A DNA stretch of 13,489 nucleotides from JAKFWI01 sp031398975 (GTDB lineage: Bacteria > Pseudomonadota > Alphaproteobacteria > Caulobacterales > Aquidulcibacteraceae), in assembly GCA_031398975.1 (NCBI GenBank), contig JANNOI010000040.1, positions 1 through 13,489 on the forward strand, given 5' to 3'. How positions within the stretch are numbered: the stretch's first letter is position 1; every line of letters starts with the position of its first letter. A program made the position numbers and the translations under genes. Shown piece after piece: positions 8,869 to 13,489 of the stretch. The notes beneath the pieces are model-generated. The model searched no databases and was not told the origin of the DNA. It was given only the letters and a program-made list of their open reading frames with translations.

Positions 8869-9093
8869 ATGGTGACGATGCTTTCAGAAGTTTAAGACGC
8901 CTTGCTTGAAGCGGGCGCCAGCCAGGAAAAAGCGCGCAAGGCCGCGGAAGCAATCGCAGGCTATGAGTCACGATTCAACGGCCTCGAGAATCGTATGACG
9001 CGATTGGAAGAGCGGATAAATCTTCTCCAGTGGATGGTGGGTTTCAATATCGCATTGACGGTCGGGGTGATGTTCAAGCTGTTCTCCGCCTGA
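8869..9093 (+). pseudogene. Small coiled-coil/membrane protein gene interrupted by an in-frame TAA
   Basis: The frame starting ATG GTG ACG ATG reads eight codons (MVTMLSEV), meets TAA at 8893-8895, and continues as DALLEAGASQEKARKAAEAI and onwards to a TGA at 9091-9093. After the stop come a helical segment, a short coiled coil (SRFNGLENRMTRLEERI) and one membrane-spanning segment (LLQWMVGFNIALTVGVMFKL). Small alphaproteobacterial proteins of this build, loosely like DUF1640/CCDC90, usually have a Y or F before DAL, so a single base change of TAC or TAT to TAA would explain the break. Alternatives are a real 63-residue product from the TTG at 8902, which has no good ribosome binding site, or a sequencing error. 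The function is unknown. Confidence 0.6.
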
Positions 9094-9178
9094 ACGGGCT
9101 GCGATGACGATAAGGCTCTCCGAAACCCGTGAAGCCCTGGTGGACGCAAGGGGCGCCTGAGGCCCAGCCTTCCCCGCC

Positions 9179-9526
9179 TCACTCCCCTACGGTGAACTGA
9201 TCATAGGCGCGCAGCGCGTCGGCGGCGTAATTGACGGAGGGGCCCCCGCCCATTTGGATGGCCACCGCGACGCTTTCGGCCACTTCCTGGCGGCTCGCGC
9301 CCGCCTTGAGCGCCCCGCGCGCATGGTAGCCGATGCACGCGTCGCAGCGCGTGGACACCCCGATAGCCAGCGCGATCAGCTCCTTCGTCTTGGCGTCGAG
9401 CGCGCCCGGCGTCTGGGCCGCGCGCGACAGCGCGCCGAACGCTTTCATCGTGTCGGGGACGAGATCGCGCAGCTTGAGGGCGTATTCGTCCACCTCCGCG
9501 ATGCGGGCTTTGTAATCGTGGGTCAT
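9179..9526 (-). CDS. Carboxymuconolactone decarboxylase-family (AhpD-like) protein
   Basis: A 115-residue one-domain protein of the CMD/AhpD fold. The AhpD-type active site is present: E49 in KTKELIALAIGV, then CDACIGYH with C61, C64 and H68, spaced E-x11-C-x2-C-x3-H as in AhpD. This supports a thiol-disulfide or peroxide-handling role rather than lactone decarboxylation, which uses family members lacking the cysteine pair. Its substrate and partner reductase are not shown. The ATG has GAGGAG seven bases upstream, and this site overlaps the TGA of the gene before it (9538-9540), so translation of the two is likely coupled. It is the second gene of the operon. Confidence 0.9.
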   Translation of the reverse strand: MTHDYKARIAEVDEYALKLRDLVPDTMKAFGALSRAAQTPGALDAKTKELIALAIGVSTRCDACIGYHARGALKAGASRQEVAESVAVAIQMGGGPSVNYAADALRAYDQFTVGE

Positions 9527-9537
9527 CCAAGGTCTCC

Positions 9538-10152
9538 TCAGCGTCTGGAATAGTTGAAGCTCACGCTCACCCGCTCGCCCTGCCCGGCATGGGGAGCCAC
9601 TTCATGGCGCAACCAGCTCTCCCAGAGCAACAGCACGCCCGCACGCGGCTCTAGATACACAAAGCTCCTGTTCTCGCGCGCGGTCCGCGCCAGGCGCGGG
9701 GGCGCGGCCATCATCAGCGGCAGGCGCGGGTCCTCCAGCCGCAGCGCGCCCGACCCCGGCGGCGCCTCCACATAATACACGCCGCTGATGACGCTGTGGG
9801 GGTGGATGTGGCCGCTATGGGCGCCGCCCGGCGCCAGCACATTGATCCACAACGAATCGCAAACGAGCTTGCGCCCGCCCAGATCGAACCCGAGCGTTTT
9901 CGCGAACGCCTGGACGTGGGGATCGATCAGCGCCTGCAGCTCCGCGAAGGCGGGGTCGCGCCAGGCCAGATCGTTGAGCGAGGCGTAGGAGGTGTAGCCG
10001 GGGTAAAGGTTGCGGCGCGCCCATTCCCGCCCGGCCTCGTCCTCGGCCGCGATCGAGCAGCAGGCCGCGGCGAGCTCCGCGTTCAGGGCGCGCGCGCCCT
10101 TCAGCGCCTCGCGGTACAATTTGGTGACGAACAGCGTCTCGATCTCGGCCAT
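9538..10152 (-). CDS. TIGR02466-like putative Fe(II)/2-oxoglutarate-dependent oxygenase
   Basis: A 204-residue soluble protein with a double-stranded beta-helix pattern. It shows the family signature SGHIHPHSVISGVYYVE (113-129), with H115 and H117 as candidate metal ligands. A distal block follows, LWESWLRHEVAPH with H183, and then R194 in ERVSVSFN, the expected 2-oxoglutarate contact. The metal site is not the standard H-x-D, so the exact ligand set is an inference. The family is known mainly from sequence and from phage and marine bacteria; no substrate can be given. The ATG at 10150-10152 has no strong ribosome binding site. It leads a two-gene operon with the AhpD-like gene and is preceded by an intrinsic terminator 52 bases upstream of the ATG. 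Confidence 0.8.
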   Translation of the reverse strand: MAEIETLFVTKLYREALKGARALNAELAAACCSIAAEDEAGREWARRNLYPGYTSYASLNDLAWRDPAFAELQALIDPHVQAFAKTLGFDLGGRKLVCDSLWINVLAPGGAHSGHIHPHSVISGVYYVEAPPGSGALRLEDPRLPLMMAAPPRLARTARENRSFVYLEPRAGVLLLWESWLRHEVAPHAGQGERVSVSFNYSRR

Positions 10153-10203
10153 GGCGGCGTTTTACCCGCGTTCCAGAAAACGAGAAGCCGCGAGGCTTTG
10201 CGC

Positions 10204-10241
10204 AAAAAAAGGCCGCCCACCCCGGGACGGGACGGGCGGCC
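10204..10241 (-). terminator. Strong intrinsic terminator pointing left, with no gene feeding it
   Basis: Perfect 8-base GC arms GGCCGCCC (10211-10218) and GGGCGGCC (10234-10241) around a 15-base loop are followed, on the minus strand, by seven T (10204-10210). On the plus strand no T-run follows, so it works leftwards only. It lies 52 bases before the ATG of the oxygenase gene. No minus-strand gene is visible upstream, which suggests a transcribed leader or a small RNA. Confidence 0.8.
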
Positions 10242-10444
10242 AGACCAGCTTCGGCGCGTGAGAGGCGGGCGTGCGCGCGTCAGCGGAGCCGGGACGGGCG
10301 TGGGCGTGGGCGTGGCGCGTCCTGCCCGACACCGAGATAGTGAGGGCCCAACATGCCGCCCCCATGTCGCGCGTGCGTCGAGATTTCGCTTTCCCGTCAT
10401 GACCCGAAACATTCCGCCAAGCGCGGCGCACAGGCGCCCCCCGC

Positions 10445-10468
10445 GGGCGGCAGCGGAAAGGGCCGCCC
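10445..10468. repeat. GC hairpin sharing its arms with the terminator
   Basis: GGGCGGC (10445-10451) and GCCGCCC (10462-10468) form a 7-base stem with a 10-base loop. The arm sequences equal those of the terminator, so in a minus-strand RNA the two structures could exchange strands. GC-rich DNA makes such coincidences fairly likely. Confidence 0.5.
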
Positions 10469-10508
10469 CCGCTTGCCACCCGCCCGCAGAAAGCTGCACA
10501 CTTCACCC

Positions 10509-12182
10509 ATGATCTCGATCCGTCCGCTTCTCGCCCGCGCCGCCGCGTCCGGCCTTGCGCTGGCGGGCGCTGTGCTCCTCGCAGCCGTCCACCCCGCCCG
10601 GGCCGCCGCGGGGGAATTCAAGGCCCGGCCCGACGCGGTGCGCGCGCATGTGAAGTTCCTGGCCGATGACCGCCTGCAGGGGCGCGAGGCGGGCTCGCCC
10701 GGCTACGATATCGCCGCCGCTTATGTCGCCGCCCAGTTCGAGGCGCTGGGGCTGAAGCCCGCCGGCGGCGCTGGCGGCTATCTCCAGCCCACCCCCCTCA
10801 GCGCCGACCGCGTCGCCAACGAAGGCCGCATTACGCTAAGGCCGAATGCGGGGGGCCGCGTGCCGCTGGTTTTCGGCGTCGATTACTTCCCCTACGCCAA
10901 TCCGAGCCGCGCCCGCTTGCGCCTGGACGCGCCTTTGGCGTTCGCCGGCTTCGGCATCGTGGCCGCGGACCGCGGGCGCGACGATTACGAAGGCCTCGAT
11001 GTGCGCGGCAAGATCGTGGTGGCGCTGCGCGGGGCGCCCAAGGGCTGGCAGAGCGAGGAGCGCGCCTATTACGCCTCCGCCCGGCTGAAGCGCGCCGAGG
11101 CCGCCAAGCGCGGCGCGGTGGGCTTCCTCACCGTCTACACCCCCACGACCGACCGCATCTACGGCTTCCAGCGCGCCAAGCTGGGCTGGAACGCGCTGTC
11201 GATGACGTGGGTGGGGCCGGACGGGGCGCCGTTTGAAGTGGGGCCCAGCGCCCCGGCGGCCGCCACGATCAGCCTTGAGGGCGCAAAGAAGCTTTTCGCC
11301 GGCGCGCCTACGCCGCTGGACGCGATCCTGCGGGCGGCGGAGGCCGAAAACGGCGCGCCGCCCCGCTTCGACCTGCCGATGCGCGCGCGGATCGAGGTGG
11401 ACACCATCCACGCACGGGTGAACAGCGCCAATGTGGCCGGCCTGATCGAGGGGGCCGACCCGCGCCTGAAAAACGAGGTGGTCGTGCTGTCGGCGCATCT
11501 CGACCATATCGGGGTGTTGAAGGGGGTGCGCGGGGACGCGATCAATAACGGGGCGATGGATAACGCCGCCGGCGTGGCCACGCTGCTGGAGGCGGCGCGG
11601 GGCTTTGCCGAAAGCGCTATTCCTCCGAAACGCTCGATCCTGTTCCTGGCGCTGACGGCGGAGGAAAAAGGGCTGGTGGGCGCGGAATATTTCGCCCGCA
11701 ACCCGACCGTGCCGAGGGAATCCATAATCGCCAACGTCAATCTCGACATGCCGATCCTCACCTACGAATTCACCGACGTGGTGGCCTTCGGGGCCGAGCG
11801 TTCGGACCTGGGCGCGATCGTCAAAGGCGCCGCCGCGCGCCTCGGCGTGGCGCTGAGCCCGGACCCGACGCCGGACGAGGGCACCTTCACCCGCAGCGAC
11901 CATTTCCGCTTCGTCGAGCAGGGCGTGCCCTCGATCATGCTCGTCACCGGGGACGCCAATGGCGGGGCCGACGCCAAGCGCCTCTTCCGGGCCGAGCGCT
12001 ACCACCGCCCGGGCGATGATCTGAGCCAGCCGATCCGCTATGACGTCGCCGCGAAATTCGCGCGTCTGAATTACGAGATCGCCCGCGACATCGCCGACGC
12101 GCCGCGCCGGCCGGCCTGGCGGGCGGGCGATTTCTTCGCCACCCTGTTCTCCGCGCGCGCAGCGCCAGGCGCCGCGCCTTGA
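10509..12182 (+). CDS. Exported M28-family zinc metallopeptidase with PA-like insertion
   Basis: A 557-residue exported protein with a clear signal peptide (charged start, hydrophobic SGLALAGAVLLAAV, probable cleavage after ARA near residue 33). Residues about 36-130 are the first part of the peptidase fold, about 130-275 resemble a protease-associated domain, and about 305-530 carry the M28 zinc core. Two-zinc ligands are seen in order: H330 (AHLDHIG), bridging D351 (AMDNAAG), E385/E386 (TAEEKGL), D413 (NLDMP) and H499 (YHRPGDD). Relatives are aminopeptidases or carboxypeptidases acting on peptides in the periplasm; the specificity here is unknown. The frame is open upstream, but the ATG at 10509 begins exactly at the signal peptide. 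There is no Shine-Dalgarno. The carbonic anhydrase follows after 88 bases. Confidence 0.93.
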   Translation: MISIRPLLARAAASGLALAGAVLLAAVHPARAAAGEFKARPDAVRAHVKFLADDRLQGREAGSPGYDIAAAYVAAQFEALGLKPAGGAGGYLQPTPLSADRVANEGRITLRPNAGGRVPLVFGVDYFPYANPSRARLRLDAPLAFAGFGIVAADRGRDDYEGLDVRGKIVVALRGAPKGWQSEERAYYASARLKRAEAAKRGAVGFLTVYTPTTDRIYGFQRAKLGWNALSMTWVGPDGAPFEVGPSAPAAATISLEGAKKLFAGAPTPLDAILRAAEAENGAPPRFDLPMRARIEVDTIHARVNSANVAGLIEGADPRLKNEVVVLSAHLDHIGVLKGVRGDAINNGAMDNAAGVATLLEAARGFAESAIPPKRSILFLALTAEEKGLVGAEYFARNPTVPRESIIANVNLDMPILTYEFTDVVAFGAERSDLGAIVKGAAARLGVALSPDPTPDEGTFTRSDHFRFVEQGVPSIMLVTGDANGGADAKRLFRAERYHRPGDDLSQPIRYDVAAKFARLNYEIARDIADAPRRPAWRAGDFFATLFSARAAPGAAP

Positions 12183-12203
12183 CCACGCCGCGCCTGGACC
12201 ACC

Positions 12204-12232
12204 TTGACCGGCGCCGTTCGGCGCGCTCGATT
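12204..12232 (+). promoter_or_regulatory. Candidate promoter of the carbonic anhydrase gene
   Basis: TTGACCG (12204-12210), a 14-base spacer and GCTCGATT (12225-12232) partly match the Caulobacter housekeeping pattern: six of seven -35 positions and five of seven defined -10 positions. It lies in the 88 bases between the peptidase stop and the ATG at 12271, so the gene could have its own promoter. Confidence 0.35.
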
Positions 12233-12270
12233 ACGCAGCCCGCGTCCGCGGGCGCCTTCGCGGGGCTTTC

Positions 12271-12891
12271 ATGGACGACCTGATCGCAGGCTATGGCAGG
12301 TTCCGCGCGGAACGCTGGCCGAAACAGCGCGCGCTGTACGAGCGGCGCCTCGCCAACGGGCAGAGCCCGCGCGCGCTCGTGATCTCCTGTGTCGACAGCC
12401 GGGTGGACCCCGCGGTGCTGTTCGACGCTGCGCCCGGGGAACTCCTGGTGCTGCGCAATGTCGCCAATCTGGTGGCCCCGCCGGAGGCCGAAGACGGGCT
12501 GCATGGCGTGGGCGCGGCGGTCGAGTTCGCGGTCGAGAACCTTCAGGTCGAAATGATTGTCGTTCTTGGCCATAGCGGCTGCGGGGGCGTGGCGGCCGCC
12601 CTCGCCCCCGATCGCGCCGCAACCGGGAAATTCATCGCCCGTTGGGTCCATTTGCTCGACAGCGCGGCGGGGCGCCTGCCTGCGGATTGTGCGGATCGTC
12701 AGCGCGCGCTCGAACGGGAATCGGTGCGGGTTTCCCTGGAGCGGCTGATGGGGTTTCCGTTCGTGGCGCGCGCCTTGCAGAGCGGAAAATTGCGGCTTGA
12801 AGGCGCGGTGTTTGACATCCGCGCCGGCCGGCTGGAGCGGCTTGACCGCGAAACCGGGGTGTTTAAGGGGTTAGCGGAAACGCAGCCGTGA
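12271..12891 (+). CDS. Beta-class carbonic anhydrase
   Basis: The enzyme interconverts CO2 and bicarbonate in the cytoplasm; bicarbonate feeds carboxylases and CarAB. The 206-residue protein has the beta-class zinc site in full: SCVDSRVDP with C40 and the D42-R44 dyad, then LGHSGCGGV with H101 and C104. LRNVANLV (61-68) and the EFAVENL segment are also typical, as is the C-terminal GAVFDIRAGRLE strand pair (about 169-180). No signal peptide is present. The ATG lacks a strong ribosome binding site but begins at the usual family position. It follows the M28 peptidase in the same direction and may be read from the candidate promoter at 12204-12232. Confidence 0.95.
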   Translation: MDDLIAGYGRFRAERWPKQRALYERRLANGQSPRALVISCVDSRVDPAVLFDAAPGELLVLRNVANLVAPPEAEDGLHGVGAAVEFAVENLQVEMIVVLGHSGCGGVAAALAPDRAATGKFIARWVHLLDSAAGRLPADCADRQRALERESVRVSLERLMGFPFVARALQSGKLRLEGAVFDIRAGRLERLDRETGVFKGLAETQP

Positions 12892-12930
12892 CGTGTACGG
12901 TAAACGCTGAGTTAGCCCCATGCGGATTTA

Positions 12931-12951
12931 GTTTCCACATGCTATGGAAAC
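12931..12951. promoter_or_regulatory. Perfect inverted repeat upstream of the TIR-like gene
   Basis: GTTTCCA (12931-12937) and TGGAAAC (12945-12951) are exact inverted copies separated by CATGCTA, 23 bases before the ATG at 12974. The spacing of arms (14 bases centre to centre) suits a dimeric regulator, and the AT-rich stretch also contains a TATGGA that could be a -10. It stands out from the GC-rich surroundings. No matching regulator is visible nearby. Confidence 0.45.
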
Positions 12952-12973
12952 GCCGGGGGAGCCGAGGGATGCA

Positions 12974-13489
12974 ATGGCGGACGTTCTCCTCGTGCATGTT
13001 CGGGAAGACGGAGACATGGCCGATGGAATCGGCGGGTCTCTGGAGCGGTCGGGGCTGAAGGTCACGCGCGGCGAAAGCGTGTTTGACGTCAGCGACGACA
13101 TCCCCTGCGTGCTCGTCATCTGGTCAAGAACTTCAACGCGCTCGACGATGGTGCGCGACGTCGCCATCCGCGCGCAGCGGGAGGGCAAGCTCGTCGCAGC
13201 GCGCCTGGCCGGGGCGGAGATCCCGCTCGGCTTCTCCCGCCCCACGCCCCACGACCTCTCCAGCTGGGACGGGGACCCCGACAATCCCTGCCTCGACCCC
13301 CTGTTCTTCGCCAGCGACCGGCTGGTGAGCGCGGCCCGCCTCGGGCGCGCGCCGGCGGAGGCCTCCTCCCCGCTGGCGCGGGCGCAAGCGGGCCCCGCCC
13401 CGCGCGCCGCGCCCCCGCCCCCGAGCTGGGCGCGCAGCGAGGAGCAGACGCCCGTCCGCGCCCGCCCGGGGACGAGGTGGAGATCGACT
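12974..13489 (+). CDS. TIR-like domain protein, 5' part (open at window end)
   Basis: An open frame of 172 codons runs to the window edge. GAGGG lies five bases before the ATG. The first 118 residues fit a TIR-like fold: ADVLLVHVREDGDMADGIGG (first strand and helix), GLKVTRGESVF, CVLVIWSRTSTRS (45-57), VRDVAIRAQREGKLVAARLAG (60-80), PLGF (84-87) and LSSWDG (95-100), as in bacterial TIR proteins with a WS-x-x-S-x-x-S-x-W-V-x-x-E block. The place of the catalytic glutamate is taken by V63 and that of the usual tryptophan by M59, so NADase activity is doubtful. An Ala/Pro-rich linker follows (about 120-165). What comes after is unknown, so a membrane or repeat region cannot be excluded. Confidence 0.6.
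   Translation, partial: MADVLLVHVREDGDMADGIGGSLERSGLKVTRGESVFDVSDDIPCVLVIWSRTSTRSTMVRDVAIRAQREGKLVAARLAGAEIPLGFSRPTPHDLSSWDGDPDNPCLDPLFFASDRLVSAARLGRAPAEASSPLARAQAGPAPRAAPPPPSWARSEEQTPVRARPGTRWRST

Larger units (their letters stand above)
10153..10508. other. Long intergenic region between the oxygenase operon and the M28 peptidase
   Basis: These 356 bases between two divergent genes hold the leftward terminator (10204-10241), three tandem GGGCGT units (10296-10313), a 5-base dyad ACATG/CATGT around 10351-10367 and a GC hairpin (10445-10468). Reading frames across it are long only because of the GC content and show no family resemblance. I see no tRNA, riboswitch consensus or clear minus-strand promoter. 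Near its right end, TTGCCAC (10473-10479), 13 bases and GCTGCACA is a weak promoter candidate for the peptidase gene. Confidence 0.6.

Noticed and set aside
9094..9178. Possible hairpin ACGGG/CCCGT and GC-rich end after the small gene
   Set aside because: Arms are only five bases with a long loop and no T-run; not a supportable terminator.
10101..10506. Two overlapping minus-strand frames in the leader of the oxygenase gene as possible leader peptides
   Set aside because: They show no run of one amino acid's codons, no family resemblance and no good ribosome binding site; a HAHAHA stretch comes merely from the GGGCGT triplet repeat.
10353..10508. Upstream extension of the M28 peptidase frame
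   Set aside because: It would bury the signal peptide; the ATG at 10509 begins directly with it.
10836..12005. Minus-strand frame of 389 codons opposite the M28 peptidase
   Set aside because: Shadow frame; the plus-strand peptidase has complete zinc ligands and a signal peptide.

Overview
The window reads as chromosomal DNA of a high-GC alphaproteobacterium. The best guess is the Caulobacterales/Hyphomonadaceae side of the class. The evidence is the gene set and protein sequences, promoter-like sites resembling the Caulobacter housekeeping pattern (TTGACGS, a 10-14 nt spacer, GCTANAWC), and two palindromic intergenic repeats of a kind common in alphaproteobacterial genomes. The order is inferred and no species is claimed.

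Left end (1-1190): the first bases hold the start of an IS5-like transposase running off the window. Two adjacent palindromic repeats follow, and the second supplies the stop codon of lpxC (lipid A synthesis, minus strand, TTG start). Next (1354-4727): folE (GTP cyclohydrolase I, plus), a CinA/MoaB-domain protein (minus, convergent with folE), carA (carbamoyl-phosphate synthase small subunit, plus, with the clearest promoter in the window) and an exported SIMPL/DUF541 protein (minus, convergent with carA).

Centre (4837-8837): dnaG primase followed by rpoD, the primary sigma factor, both plus. This is the rear part of the widespread macromolecular-synthesis gene order. Just after rpoD lies a small coiled-coil/membrane protein gene (8869-9093) whose frame is broken by an early TAA.

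Right part (9179-13489): a two-gene minus-strand operon encodes a TIGR02466-like putative Fe(II)/2-oxoglutarate oxygenase and an AhpD-like carboxymuconolactone decarboxylase-family protein. The 356 bp ahead of it contain a strong leftward intrinsic terminator with no visible gene feeding it, so an attenuated leader or a small RNA is possible. An exported M28 metallopeptidase with a PA-like insertion, a beta-carbonic anhydrase and a TIR-like gene, cut by the window edge, follow on the plus strand.

Most genes are ordinary housekeeping genes. The items worth a second look are the orphan terminator and its paired hairpin, the nonsense-broken small gene, the TIR-like protein that seems to lack the catalytic glutamate, and the IS/repeat junction beside lpxC. 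I found no CRISPR array, rRNA or tRNA gene, and no clear defence or biosynthetic cluster.
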